Source of the DNA: Dyadobacter sp. 3J3
GTDB taxonomy: Bacteria > Bacteroidota > Bacteroidia > Cytophagales > Spirosomataceae
Direction of reading: 5' to 3'
Assembly: GCF_009801115.1 (NCBI RefSeq)
Contig: NZ_VTOL01000004.1
Coordinates: 62,001 to 126,000, forward strand
Length of the DNA: 64,000 bases
Positions 33,751-42,987 of the stretch are shown here, piece after piece; the stretch's first letter is position 1; each line of letters opens with the position of its first letter. The notes beneath the pieces were generated by a model. It had not been told where the DNA came from. It saw only the letters and a list, made by a program, of their open reading frames with translations, and made no database searches. The translations under genes and the position numbers were made by a program.

Positions 33751-35250
33751 ATGTCAAAATATATTGCGGCTATTGACCAGGGAACAACGAGTACACGTTG
33801 CATACTATTTAATCATCAGGGAAAAATTGTTTCCGTCGGGCAAAAGGAACACGAACAAATTTATCCGCAGCCAGGCTGGGTGGAACATAATCCGGAGGAG
33901 ATATGGAAAAATACGCTGGAAGTTATCGCAATTTCCCGCATAAAGGCCTCAGCCACAGCTGCTGATATAGCTGCCATTGGTATTACAAATCAAAGAGAAA
34001 CAACGGTTGTCTGGAATCGCCGGACTGGGAAACCTTATTATAATGCACTGGTTTGGCAGGATACCAGAACAACAGAATTGGTGGCTAAATATGAAAAAGA
34101 AGGTGGATTAAATCAGTTTCGTGATAAAACAGGTTTACCCGTTTCAACTTATTTCAGCGGCTTAAAATTAAAATGGCTTTTAGAAAATGTCGAAGGCCTG
34201 CGTGCAGACGCGGAAAAGGGCGAAGCCATTTTTGGAAATATTGATACTTTTTTAATCTGGAATCTTACAGGCGGAGGTCATGGGGGAATCCATGTAACAG
34301 ATGTTACCAACGCCAGCCGGACGCAATTGATGAATCTTCGGACTTTGCAATGGGATCAGGACATGCTGGATGCTTACAATATTCCTGCGATTATGTTACC
34401 CGAAATAAAAAGCAGCAGCGAGGTTTATGGAACTGTAAGTAATGAAGTTTTGCCGGGAGTTCCTGTAGCCGGTATTCTGGGGGACCAACATGCGGCGCTT
34501 GTGGGACAAACTTGCTTTGAACCTGGTATGGCTAAAAATACTTACGGAACAGGTTGTTTTTTGGTAATGAATACCGGGACAGAATTGAAAATGTCAGATA
34601 ACGGTTTATTGACTACCATCGCTTATAAATTTGGAGACCAGCCAGTTCAATACGCTTTGGAAGGAAGTGTGGCCGTTACCGGTGCTTTGGTTCAATGGGT
34701 TCGGGATAATTTGGGACTGATTGAAAAAAGCAGCGATATTGAAAGTCTGGCAAAAACAGTTGAAGATAACGGAGGAGCTTATTTTGTTCCTGCATTTTCA
34801 GGATTATATGCGCCTTACTGGCGAAATGATGCACGTGGCGTAATAGCAGGTTTGACCCGTTACGTTACCAAAGGGCATATTGCTAGAGCCGTTTTGGAGG
34901 CAACGGCTTATCAAACGCTGGATGTTGTCAATGCGATGGAGCAGGATTCCGGTATTAAATTATCTTCGCTGCGTGTTGATGGTGGGATGGTTTTAAATGA
35001 ATTGTTGATGAAGTTCCAGGCTGATATGCTCAATACGCAGGTTGTGTCTCCCGCTGTTGCAGAAACCACAGCACTAGGTGCGGCTTATGCGGCAGGTCTG
35101 GCGGTTGGTTATTGGAAAAATACGGACGAACTGAAAAGTAATTGGGCCATTGCACATACCTGGAACCCGGATATGGATGGGGCAAAAAGAGATGCGTTAT
35201 ATAAAGGATGGCAAAAAGCAGTTACAAAGTCATACGCCTGGATGGATTAA
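33751..35250 (+). CDS. glpK: Glycerol kinase
   Basis: Phosphorylates glycerol to sn-glycerol 3-phosphate with ATP. The 499 residues are full length for the FGGY family. [14 protein letters not shown] (ATP site), [29 protein letters not shown] (the substrate region with its conserved Arg/Glu) and [13 protein letters not shown] are diagnostic; [18 protein letters not shown] and [18 protein letters not shown] close the second domain. No glpF or glpD is adjacent, so glycerol uptake and oxidation genes lie elsewhere. Confidence 0.97.
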   Translation: MSKYIAAIDQGTTSTRCILFNHQGKIVSVGQKEHEQIYPQPGWVEHNPEEIWKNTLEVIAISRIKASATAADIAAIGITNQRETTVVWNRRTGKPYYNALVWQDTRTTELVAKYEKEGGLNQFRDKTGLPVSTYFSGLKLKWLLENVEGLRADAEKGEAIFGNIDTFLIWNLTGGGHGGIHVTDVTNASRTQLMNLRTLQWDQDMLDAYNIPAIMLPEIKSSSEVYGTVSNEVLPGVPVAGILGDQHAALVGQTCFEPGMAKNTYGTGCFLVMNTGTELKMSDNGLLTTIAYKFGDQPVQYALEGSVAVTGALVQWVRDNLGLIEKSSDIESLAKTVEDNGGAYFVPAFSGLYAPYWRNDARGVIAGLTRYVTKGHIARAVLEATAYQTLDVVNAMEQDSGIKLSSLRVDGGMVLNELLMKFQADMLNTQVVSPAVAETTALGAAYAAGLAVGYWKNTDELKSNWAIAHTWNPDMDGAKRDALYKGWQKAVTKSYAWMD

Positions 35251-35306
35251 TAAAAATTTAATGCACGAATGAACTATTTTATAATCTGTATAAACTAAAC
35301 TCTTTT

Positions 35307-35338
35307 TTTGGCCTGTGTTCCTTTAAAGCGTAACTTCG
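35307..35338 (+). promoter_or_regulatory. Promoter of the exonuclease gene
   Basis: TTTG (35307-35310), a 20-nt spacer, then TAACTTCG (35331-35338, one mismatch to TAnnTTTG). The leader to the ATG at 35368 would be about 23 nt. Confidence 0.55.
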
Positions 35339-35367
35339 CGCCGCGAAAACCTAATTAAAGTTGCCTT

Positions 35368-36177
35368 ATGCATACCCTCCATCTTAAAAAGCCGCTTGCT
35401 TTTTTTGATCTTGAAACTACCGGTGTCAACATTGCCCGGGATCGGATCGTAGAAATTTCGGTGGTGAAGGCTCTGCCTAATGGGGAAACGGAAATTCGTA
35501 CCAGACGGGTTAACCCGGAAATGCCTATTCCGTTGGAAAGCAGTCTGATACATGGCATTTATGATGAAGATGTGAAGGATGCACCTACCTTCAAAATGTT
35601 TGCAAAAAACCTTGCAACGTTTCTCGAAGGCTGTGATCTGGCTGGATTTAACAGTAATCGTTTTGATATTCCAATGCTCGTTGAAGAGTTTTTACGGGTT
35701 GGTGTTGAATTTGATATTAAAAACCGCCGTACAGTAGATGCTCAGCGGATTTACCACATGATGGAGCCGAGAAATCTTTCTGCTGCCTATAAATTTTATT
35801 GTGATAAATCGCTGACGGATGCGCACAGTGCCGAAGCAGATACAATAGCGACTTTTGAAGTTTTGCAAGGACAAATCGCTCGTTATGAGGGTCAAAAAGT
35901 AATTGATTCACACGGAAAAGAGCTGGGAACGGTAGAAAATGATGTAGCTGCTTTGCACGCATTAACGGCCTCTAAGCTTATCGATTTTGCCGGGAGAATG
36001 GTTTATAACGATAAAGGGGAAGAAGTTTTTAACTTTGGAAAACACAATGGAAAACGTGTTGCAGATGTCTTGAAAAGTGAGCCTTCTTTTTACGATTGGC
36101 TTATGAAAGCGGAGTTTCCACTGGATACAAAAAGAAAGCTGACAGAAATAAAATTACGCGCTTTAACACAGAGATAA
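35368..36177 (+). CDS. DnaQ-type 3'-5' exonuclease
   Basis: A 269-residue DEDDh exonuclease. AFFDLETTGVNIARDRIVEIS gives ExoI (Asp-Glu), DLAGFNSNRFDIPMLVEEF gives ExoII (Asp), and LTDAHSAEADTIATFEVL gives ExoIII with the catalytic His and Asp. Beyond the nuclease fold, a C-terminal extension (about 195-269) with KLIDFAGRMVYNDKGEEVFNFGKHNGKRV resembles the exonuclease-associated DUF3820-like tail. It may act in proofreading, repair or RNA turnover. It is a single gene between glpK and nuoK. Confidence 0.9.
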   Translation: MHTLHLKKPLAFFDLETTGVNIARDRIVEISVVKALPNGETEIRTRRVNPEMPIPLESSLIHGIYDEDVKDAPTFKMFAKNLATFLEGCDLAGFNSNRFDIPMLVEEFLRVGVEFDIKNRRTVDAQRIYHMMEPRNLSAAYKFYCDKSLTDAHSAEADTIATFEVLQGQIARYEGQKVIDSHGKELGTVENDVAALHALTASKLIDFAGRMVYNDKGEEVFNFGKHNGKRVADVLKSEPSFYDWLMKAEFPLDTKRKLTEIKLRALTQR

Positions 36178-36197
36178 TATAATAGGTACGCTTAACA

Positions 36198-36228
36198 TTT
36201 GAGTAAGCGGTATTTATGTCTATTTTTG
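36198..36228 (+). promoter_or_regulatory. Promoter of nuoKLMN
   Basis: TTTG (36198-36201), exactly 19 nt, then TATTTTTG (36221-36228): a full match to the Bacteroidota housekeeping consensus. The leader to nuoK would be about 90 nt. It implies that nuoK starts a transcription unit. Confidence 0.75.
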
Positions 36229-36325
36229 CCCGATAAGTTTCAGTGATGAAGAGAGAGAATACTTGATCCTGGAAATTTTAAATCATTGACTATTTTAAAC
36301 GAATACCCATTTAGGTAAATCTGCT

Positions 36326-36664
36326 ATGATCCCGAACCCGAATATACCAGAGGTTATTCAGAATGTCCCGCTTCAATATTATCTCATCCTCAGCACATTG
36401 CTTTTTGTGATTGGCATCATAGGCGTACTTACACGCCGGAATGCGATCATCATTTTCATGTCTGTTGAGCTGATGTTAAATGCTGCCAACATTTTATTGA
36501 TTGCTTTTTCATCGTACCGGTCGGATCCTTCCGGACAGGTTTTCGTGTTTTTTATTATGGCCGTAGCCGCTGCCGAGGTGGCCGTTGGTTTGGCGATCAT
36601 CGTTATGATTTACCGGAATACGCGAAATACGGACATCGGTTTCCTTAATAAATTGAAATGGTAA
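36326..36664 (+). CDS. nuoK: NADH-quinone oxidoreductase subunit K
   Basis: Small membrane subunit of complex I, 112 residues with three membrane helices. LQYYLILSTLLFVIGIIGVLTRRNAIIIFMSVELMLNAANILLIAF contains the two conserved membrane glutamates of the proton pathway (Glu in SVELML, and Glu in AAAEVAVGLAI). Normally nuoJ directly precedes nuoK and often overlaps it; here the upstream gene is an exonuclease and a promoter lies in between. Confidence 0.96.
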   Translation: MIPNPNIPEVIQNVPLQYYLILSTLLFVIGIIGVLTRRNAIIIFMSVELMLNAANILLIAFSSYRSDPSGQVFVFFIMAVAAAEVAVGLAIIVMIYRNTRNTDIGFLNKLKW

Positions 36665-36695
36665 GCCTTATTGGTTAATATACAAAATATAGAAT

Positions 36696-38612
36696 ATGTC
36701 TGCTTCATTACTAATTCTGATTCCATTATTACCTCTGTTGGGTTTTCTGATTAATGGTCTTGGATTCCGTACAATACCAAAAGGTGCCGTTGGAATAATC
36801 GGGTCATTAGCTGTTATCGGTAGTTTTGCTCTTTCTCTGAATGCGTTTAATGCATTTGTGGCAGCAGGAAGTACTCCGTTTGTTTTGCCTCTTTTCAACT
36901 GGATTACGGTTGGCGATCTTAACATTCCATTTTCTTTCCAGATCGATCAGCTTTCGTTATTGATGCTGATGATCATTACCGGTGTAGGATCTTTAATCCA
37001 CATTTATTCAATCGGTTACATGAAACACGATGAAGGTTTCGGTAAGTTTTTTGCTTATCTGAATCTCTTCCTTTTCTTCATGTTGCTGCTCGTTCTGGGC
37101 TCCAATTATGTGATTATGTTCATCGGTTGGGAAGGTGTAGGACTTTGTTCTTATCTGCTGATCGGGTTTTGGAATAAAAATACAAACTACAACAACGCGG
37201 CCCGTAAGGCGTTCATCATGAACCGTGTAGGGGATTTGGGATTCCTTTTAGGAATTTTCACAATCATCGCAACTTTCGGTTCGGTAGAATATCTTGAAGT
37301 ATTTAGTAAAGCAACCGGTTTTTCAATCGGAGATCCGGTAATCATTGCCATTACCTTGTTTCTCTTTATCGGAGCCATGGGAAAATCGGCACAAATTCCT
37401 TTATATACCTGGTTACCAGATGCGATGGCGGGTCCAACGCCAGTTTCGGCACTTATCCACGCAGCGACCATGGTTACCGCCGGGATTTATATGGTGATCC
37501 GTTCAAACGTCCTCTATTCGCTTGCGCCTTCAACGCTTGAACTTGTTGGCATTATAGGTGGTGCCACAGCGCTTTTTGCCGCATCGATCGGACTTTTACA
37601 AAACGATATCAAAAAAGTACTGGCATACTCTACGGTTAGTCAATTAGGATATATGTTCATGGGTTTAGGCGCGATGGCTTATTCAGCTTCAATGTTCCAT
37701 GTTATTACCCACGCATTCTTCAAAGCATTATTATTCCTTGGCGCTGGTAGTGTGATCCACGCCATGTCCGATGAACAGGATATTCGTTCAATGGGTGGTT
37801 TGCGTAAAAAACTTCCAATCACGTTCCTGACATTTTTAATTGCAACCATTGCGATTTCCGGTATTCCTCCATTTGCTGGTTTCTTCTCAAAAGATGAGAT
37901 TCTGGCTCATGTATTTGAACACAATAAATTACTTTGGGTAGTTGGTGTACTCGGTTCATTAATGACTTCCTTTTATATGTTCCGTTTGCTTTTCCTTACG
38001 TTCTTTGGGAAATTCCGCGGCACACATGATCAGGAGCATCATTTGCATGAATCGCCTGCATCGATGACAATTCCTTTGGTTATTCTGGCAGTTCTTTCTG
38101 CTTTGGGTGGATTTATCGGAGTTCCGGAAGCTTTGCATGGAACGCATCACCTGGCAGAATTTATGGAGCCGTTGTATGCAGGTTCTCATCAGGTTAATCC
38201 CGAAGCTTTCCTTCCAACGACTTTGTCGCATTCAGAAGAATATATTTTAATGGCTGTTTCTGTTGGCGTTGCTTTAATTTCTCTGATTATAGCATACGTG
38301 ATGTATGTTCAAAAAGAAAATGTGCCCGCTCCGGATTCGGAAGAAAAATCAGCTGTTCAGAATTTGATTTACAACAAATATTATGTTGATGAACTTTACA
38401 ACACAGTTTTTGTAAAATCAACAAAATCACTTTCCAACTTACTATATAGTTTTGGTGAATTCTTTATTGATCTCTTTGTAAATGGTACGGCAAGGCTTGT
38501 CGCTTTTGTGGGAGGTTGGTTACGCAAAACACAAACGGGTTCAACAGGAGATTATGTGTTTGCTATGGTTTTGGGAATCGTAGTGATTCTGTTCTGGAAG
38601 CTGTTGTTATAG
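36696..38612 (+). CDS. nuoL: NADH-quinone oxidoreductase subunit L
   Basis: Distal antiporter-like subunit of complex I, 638 residues with about 16 membrane helices. GWEGVGLCSYLLIGFW contains the conserved helix-5 Glu, KSAQIPLYTWLPDAMAGPTPVSALIHAATMVTAGIYMV the proton-channel Lys and His, and FFKALLFLGAGSVIHAM the second half-channel. The C-terminus carries the long lateral helix and final membrane anchor (TGDYVFAMVLGIVVILFWKLL). It begins 31 nt after nuoK. Confidence 0.97.
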   Translation: MSASLLILIPLLPLLGFLINGLGFRTIPKGAVGIIGSLAVIGSFALSLNAFNAFVAAGSTPFVLPLFNWITVGDLNIPFSFQIDQLSLLMLMIITGVGSLIHIYSIGYMKHDEGFGKFFAYLNLFLFFMLLLVLGSNYVIMFIGWEGVGLCSYLLIGFWNKNTNYNNAARKAFIMNRVGDLGFLLGIFTIIATFGSVEYLEVFSKATGFSIGDPVIIAITLFLFIGAMGKSAQIPLYTWLPDAMAGPTPVSALIHAATMVTAGIYMVIRSNVLYSLAPSTLELVGIIGGATALFAASIGLLQNDIKKVLAYSTVSQLGYMFMGLGAMAYSASMFHVITHAFFKALLFLGAGSVIHAMSDEQDIRSMGGLRKKLPITFLTFLIATIAISGIPPFAGFFSKDEILAHVFEHNKLLWVVGVLGSLMTSFYMFRLLFLTFFGKFRGTHDQEHHLHESPASMTIPLVILAVLSALGGFIGVPEALHGTHHLAEFMEPLYAGSHQVNPEAFLPTTLSHSEEYILMAVSVGVALISLIIAYVMYVQKENVPAPDSEEKSAVQNLIYNKYYVDELYNTVFVKSTKSLSNLLYSFGEFFIDLFVNGTARLVAFVGGWLRKTQTGSTGDYVFAMVLGIVVILFWKLLL

Positions 38613-38645
38613 GCATTTGTTGAAACTGACATATTAAATATTTAT

Positions 38646-38680
38646 ACCGTTCACCATTTAGTGCTGACCGTTGACTTGAA
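38646..38680. repeat. Short-repeat-like sequence between nuoL and nuoM
   Basis: accgttcaccatttagtgctgaccgttgac contains gctgaccgttgac-type units reminiscent of the tracts near 9725 and 40161. It occupies most of the 71-nt nuoL-nuoM spacer. Confidence 0.3.
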
Positions 38681-38683
38681 AAT

Positions 38684-40132
38684 ATGCTTACTCTTCTTTT
38701 AATACTTTTGCCCATTGTGGCCGGCGTTATTACCCTCTTGGTTGGAGCTAATCTGGCGAAACAGGTAGCCTTAGTCGGCGCTCTTGCGGAGTTAGGACTT
38801 GCTCTTTTTGTCTGGTCTCAATTTGATCCGTCAGCGGGTGTTCAGTTTGGTTTTAAATATCATTGGCTTGCCTCCGCGGGCATTTCCTTTGCTGCCGGTC
38901 TGGACGGGATCAGTTTGGTACTTGTATTATTAACTGCCTTTTTAACGCCGCTTATTATTCTTTCAACATTTGAACATACCTACAAAAACAGTGCAGCTTT
39001 TTACTCGCTGATACTTTTTATGTCAGCGGCACTTGTTGGCGTTTTCACAGCAACGGATGCTTTCTTATTTTACCTTTTCTTCGAAGCAGCACTTATTCCG
39101 GTTTATTTCCTGGCAGCTGTTTGGGGTGGAGAAAATCGTTTGAAAGTAACTTTCAAGTTCTTTATTTACACCATGTTCGGTAGTTTGTTCATGCTGGTTG
39201 CATTGATCTATTTGTACTATCAAACGCCCGGAACGCATACTTCTGAAATAACCGCTTTTTATAAATTACAATTATCCGCCAAATCACAAGGATTCATATT
39301 CTGGGCTTTCTTTGTCGCTTTTGCGATCAAAATGCCATTATTTCCTTTCCATACCTGGCAGCCAGATACTTACACAGAAGCGCCAACACCGGCAACCATG
39401 TTACTTTCCGGTATTATGCTTAAAATGGGGGTATATGGTTTGATCCGTTTATTACTTCCGATCGTTCCGCTTGGGTTGCAGCATTACGGAATGCTTGCTA
39501 TGATTCTATCAGTAATCGGTATTATTTACGGTTCGATCATCGCCATTCAGCAGCGTGATATGAAACGCCTGATTGCTTATTCTTCCTTCGCTCACGTTGG
39601 TTTGATGGCCGCGGGTGTTTTTGCCGCTTCAACAAATGGTTTGCAGGGCGCAATGGTTCAAATGCTTGCGCATGGTATCAACGTAGTAGGTTTGTTTTTT
39701 GTGATTGATATAATCCTTTCCCGTACTAAAACACGTAGTCTGGATCAATTAGGTGGTATTACACAAGTTGCGCCTCAGTTGAGTGTGTACTTTATGATCA
39801 TTCTTTTAGGAAGTGTTGCCTTGCCTTTGACGAATGGATTTGTTGGAGAGTTCCTTTTGCTTTCCAGTGTTTTTGCCTTCAATGGCTGGTTGGGCGCTAT
39901 TGCAGGTTTGACAATCATTCTTGGTTCGGTATATATGCTTCGTTTATTCCAGATGTCAATGTTCGGACCAAAATCCAAATGGGTTGAAGGTTTCCAGGAT
40001 CTGACATTCAGTGAAAAAGCGGTGTTGTTGCCATTGATCATTATGGTTTTCTGGATTGGAATTTATCCGAATACGTTTTTGACAATTTCTGAACCAGCCG
40101 TTAACCAGCTTTTAAAACTGGTGGTTAAATAG
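38684..40132 (+). CDS. nuoM: NADH-quinone oxidoreductase subunit M
   Basis: Middle antiporter-like subunit of complex I, 482 residues and about 14 membrane helices. Conserved elements are FYLFFEAALIPVYFLAAVWGG (essential Glu), FAIKMPLFPFHTWQPDTYTEAPTPATMLLSGIMLKMGVYGLIR (Lys and the broken helix) and KRLIAYSSFAHVGLMAAG with a central Lys. It shares a transcription unit with nuoK, nuoL and nuoN. Confidence 0.97.
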   Translation: MLTLLLILLPIVAGVITLLVGANLAKQVALVGALAELGLALFVWSQFDPSAGVQFGFKYHWLASAGISFAAGLDGISLVLVLLTAFLTPLIILSTFEHTYKNSAAFYSLILFMSAALVGVFTATDAFLFYLFFEAALIPVYFLAAVWGGENRLKVTFKFFIYTMFGSLFMLVALIYLYYQTPGTHTSEITAFYKLQLSAKSQGFIFWAFFVAFAIKMPLFPFHTWQPDTYTEAPTPATMLLSGIMLKMGVYGLIRLLLPIVPLGLQHYGMLAMILSVIGIIYGSIIAIQQRDMKRLIAYSSFAHVGLMAAGVFAASTNGLQGAMVQMLAHGINVVGLFFVIDIILSRTKTRSLDQLGGITQVAPQLSVYFMIILLGSVALPLTNGFVGEFLLLSSVFAFNGWLGAIAGLTIILGSVYMLRLFQMSMFGPKSKWVEGFQDLTFSEKAVLLPLIIMVFWIGIYPNTFLTISEPAVNQLLKLVVK

Positions 40133-40160
40133 GTTTCTGAAAACGAAAAATAATTAATAT

Positions 40161-40195
40161 AGTCCGAAAGCCGAAAGCTGACTGCCGAAAGCTCT
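40161..40195. repeat. GCCGAAAGC repeat tract between nuoM and nuoN
   Basis: gtccgaaagccgaaagctgactgccgaaagc holds three copies of ccgaaagc. GCCGAAAGCTGA (40170-40181) is the exact complement of 9681-9692. Confidence 0.55.
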
Positions 40196-40224
40196 CTATT
40201 AATGACAAACGATAATAAATAATT

Positions 40225-41622
40225 ATGTATCCCATTGTTTTGTTGTCAGTTCTTGGAATCGTAACACTCTTCTTAGGGTTCTCGAAATCGAAGAATATCT
40301 TATTGCCAGCTGTTCTGCTTTTCCTTGCCATTGCTTTGGCAGGTAATTTCTTTGAATGGAACAAAGGGCCGTTGCTATATTTTTACGATATGTTCCGGGT
40401 TGATAACCTGACATTAGCTTTTAACGGCATCATACTGGCGTCTGCTTTTATGATCGTGGCAATTTCGGGAGGTTTTCAGGACAATGCAGAAGCAGAACCG
40501 GCTGAGTATTATGCTTTAATGCTTTTCTCTTTGGTAGGTGCTATCATGATGGTTGGGTTTGAACACCTGATCATGCTTTTCCTTGGTGTCGAAATTCTTT
40601 CCGTTGCGATGTACGTGCTTACAGGTAGCAACAAACGTAATCTGCGATCCAATGAAGCTGCACTGAAATACTTTTTGATGGGTGCCTTTGCAACCGGTAT
40701 CATGCTTTTTGGTATGACTCTGCTTTACGGAGCAACTGGTTCATTCAAATTAAATGAAATTCAGGCTTTTGTTTCTACTACGCAACAAGCTGCTCCTTCT
40801 TACATTTTGTATGCGGGATTATTATTGCTTCTTATTGGTATGTTGTTCAAAGTTTCTGCTGCACCTTTCCACTTCTGGACACCGGATGTTTACGAAGGTG
40901 CACCAACACTCTTTACAACGTTTATGTCAACGATTGTAAAAACAGCCGGTTTTGCAGCACTTTACAGATTATTGTCACATTCATTTACAGGAGTATATAG
41001 TTTCTGGTGGCTGGTAATAGCAATCATAGCTATCCTGACCTTAGTAGTTGGTAATATCGGAGCAACAACACAGAACAGTTTCAAACGTATGATGGCGTAT
41101 TCAGGGATTTCCCACGCGGGATATTTGCTGATTGCCTTAACGGCACTTTCCAAACCGACTCAAAATGCCATTGTTTTTTATTCTCTGGCATATTCACTTT
41201 CTACAATCGCTGCTTTTGGTGTATTGATGTTAGTATCAAAAGAAAAAACAATTGAAGGTCAACCGGATGAGCGCTATGACGCATTTAACGGCTTGGCTCA
41301 GAAAAATCCTTTACTAGCATTTGTGATGACGGTAGCCATGTTATCTCTGGCCGGAATTCCGTTGACAGCAGGTTTCTGGGGAAAATTCTTTGTATTCAGC
41401 AGTGCAGCCGACAGAGGGATTATCTGGGTGCCTGCGATAGCGGTTTTAATGTCGGTTGTTGGTATTTATTATTACTTCCGCGTAATTATTGCATCGTATT
41501 TGAAAGAAGGGGATATCGCCGAAATACGCGTTGCTCCATTTTATAAAATCGTTCTGATCCTTGCTACTTTTCTGACTATACTTTTTGGTTTGGCTCCCGG
41601 ACTACTGGAAGGGATTTTCTAA
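40225..41622 (+). CDS. nuoN: NADH-quinone oxidoreductase subunit N
   Basis: Third antiporter-like subunit of complex I, 465 residues. Visible are FLGVEILSVAMYVLTGSNKRNLRSNEAALKYFLMGAFATG (conserved Glu and Lys), FKVSAAPFHFWTPDVYEGAPTLFTTFMSTIVKTAGFAALYR (the broken helix with its Lys) and FKRMMAYSGISHAGYLLIAL. It ends the nuoKLMN unit and is followed by an intrinsic terminator 22 nt downstream. Confidence 0.97.
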   Translation: MYPIVLLSVLGIVTLFLGFSKSKNILLPAVLLFLAIALAGNFFEWNKGPLLYFYDMFRVDNLTLAFNGIILASAFMIVAISGGFQDNAEAEPAEYYALMLFSLVGAIMMVGFEHLIMLFLGVEILSVAMYVLTGSNKRNLRSNEAALKYFLMGAFATGIMLFGMTLLYGATGSFKLNEIQAFVSTTQQAAPSYILYAGLLLLLIGMLFKVSAAPFHFWTPDVYEGAPTLFTTFMSTIVKTAGFAALYRLLSHSFTGVYSFWWLVIAIIAILTLVVGNIGATTQNSFKRMMAYSGISHAGYLLIALTALSKPTQNAIVFYSLAYSLSTIAAFGVLMLVSKEKTIEGQPDERYDAFNGLAQKNPLLAFVMTVAMLSLAGIPLTAGFWGKFFVFSSAADRGIIWVPAIAVLMSVVGIYYYFRVIIASYLKEGDIAEIRVAPFYKIVLILATFLTILFGLAPGLLEGIF

Positions 41623-41643
41623 AAATACAAATTACTGATATTG

Positions 41644-41679
41644 AAAAAGAGTTGTACTTCGGTGCAGCTCTTTTTTTGT
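41644..41679 (+). terminator. Terminator of nuoKLMN
   Basis: AAAGAGTTGTAC-TTC-GGTGCAGCTCTTT forms a 12-bp stem with G-U pairs allowed and a TTCG-type loop, then a run of seven T. Confidence 0.8.
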
Positions 41680-41775
41680 TACTTTTTATCCAAAACCCCG
41701 TAAGAATAAAACAAAGTCCACAACGTTCCTGAAAATCTTCATTAGTCCATAATTACACGCTTAATTATTGTTACT

Positions 41776-42987
41776 ATGACAGATTCCTCTTCGCTTGAAG
41801 TCCCTCAGTTTAATGAAGATTTTAGAAAATCACATTATCACCAGAATCTTATCCATTTCGAACCGGAAGAACTTTTGGATCGGGAACCTGTTAACCTCGA
41901 TACTAAAAATATCAGTGAATTTATAAAAAATAAGAGGGTTCTGATTACCGGAGCGGCCGGATCAATCGGGAGAAATCTAGTAAAACAGATTATTTTATTT
42001 AAACCTAAAAGACTCATTTTAGTTGATAAATGTGAATCTGCGATATATGAACTGAATGAAGAAATAAAGGAAATGCGGATATCAGGAATCGAGATAATTT
42101 CTGTCATTGGCGACGTTTCAGATTACAGGCGAATGAAACCTTTATTTCAAAAAAATCAACCTCAAATCATTTTTCATGCCGCGGCTAACAAACATGTACC
42201 TCTCCTGGAAAAGAATGCTTACGAGGCAATCAAAACAAATATTTTTGGAACAAAAGTGCTGGCCGATCTGGCTGTTGAATATTGGGTAGAAAAATTTATT
42301 TTAATCTCAACAGATAAAGCAGTCAATCCCTCGAATGTAATGGGCGTGACTAAACGATTTGCTGAAATAATTTTGCAGAATCTCAACAAGACAAATAATA
42401 CGACGCAATTCATAGTAACAAGATTCGGGAATGTTCTGGGAACAAAAGGATCCGTAGTTCCTGTCTTTAAGAAACAAATTGCCAAAGGCGGACCCGTTGA
42501 AATTACGCATGCCGGAGTAATGCGCTATTTTATTACCATGAACGAAGCATGCCAGTTGGTGCTTGAAGCAGGAGCGACAGGTCACGCAAATGAAATATTT
42601 ATACTGGACATGGGAGAGTTGGTTCTATTGAAGGCACTGGCAGAAAAAATGATCCGGTTGTCCGGTCTTCAACCTGATGTTGATATCAAAATTATTTACA
42701 TCGGTTTGAGGGCTGGCGAAAAACTTGTAGAGGAAAGATTGAGAAATGATGAAACGGATAATCCGGCACATCATCCAAAATTAAGGATCGCTCAATTAGC
42801 AGCTTTGGATGGATTTGAAGTTGACAATGTTTTGATAAAACTGGAAAAAGCGCTGGATTCAGGTGAGGACAATGAAATGATACTGATCCTAAAAGATGCA
42901 ATCCCGGAATACATCAGTCATAATTCAGCATTTGAAAAACTTGATATACTCCGGGCTGCGAAAGTTGAAAAGGATATTATGGAATAA
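41776..42987 (+). CDS. CapD/FlaA1-like nucleotide-sugar 4,6-dehydratase, soluble form
   Basis: A 403-residue extended SDR of the UDP-GlcNAc 4,6-dehydratase group used in capsule, O-antigen and glycoprotein sugars. The NAD site is VLITGAAGSIGRNLVKQI, the active site STDKAVNPSNVMGVTKR (Thr/Asp/Lys with Met in place of Tyr, as in this family), followed by RFGNVLGTKGSVVPVFKKQI and GGPVEITHAGVMRYFITMNEA. The N-terminal EELLDREPVNLD matches the linker that joins membrane and catalytic parts in WbpM/CapD proteins, but the usual four membrane helices are absent. It overlaps the 3' end of the convergent hydrolase gene by 11 nt. Confidence 0.88.
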   Translation: MTDSSSLEVPQFNEDFRKSHYHQNLIHFEPEELLDREPVNLDTKNISEFIKNKRVLITGAAGSIGRNLVKQIILFKPKRLILVDKCESAIYELNEEIKEMRISGIEIISVIGDVSDYRRMKPLFQKNQPQIIFHAAANKHVPLLEKNAYEAIKTNIFGTKVLADLAVEYWVEKFILISTDKAVNPSNVMGVTKRFAEIILQNLNKTNNTTQFIVTRFGNVLGTKGSVVPVFKKQIAKGGPVEITHAGVMRYFITMNEACQLVLEAGATGHANEIFILDMGELVLLKALAEKMIRLSGLQPDVDIKIIYIGLRAGEKLVEERLRNDETDNPAHHPKLRIAQLAALDGFEVDNVLIKLEKALDSGEDNEMILILKDAIPEYISHNSAFEKLDILRAAKVEKDIME

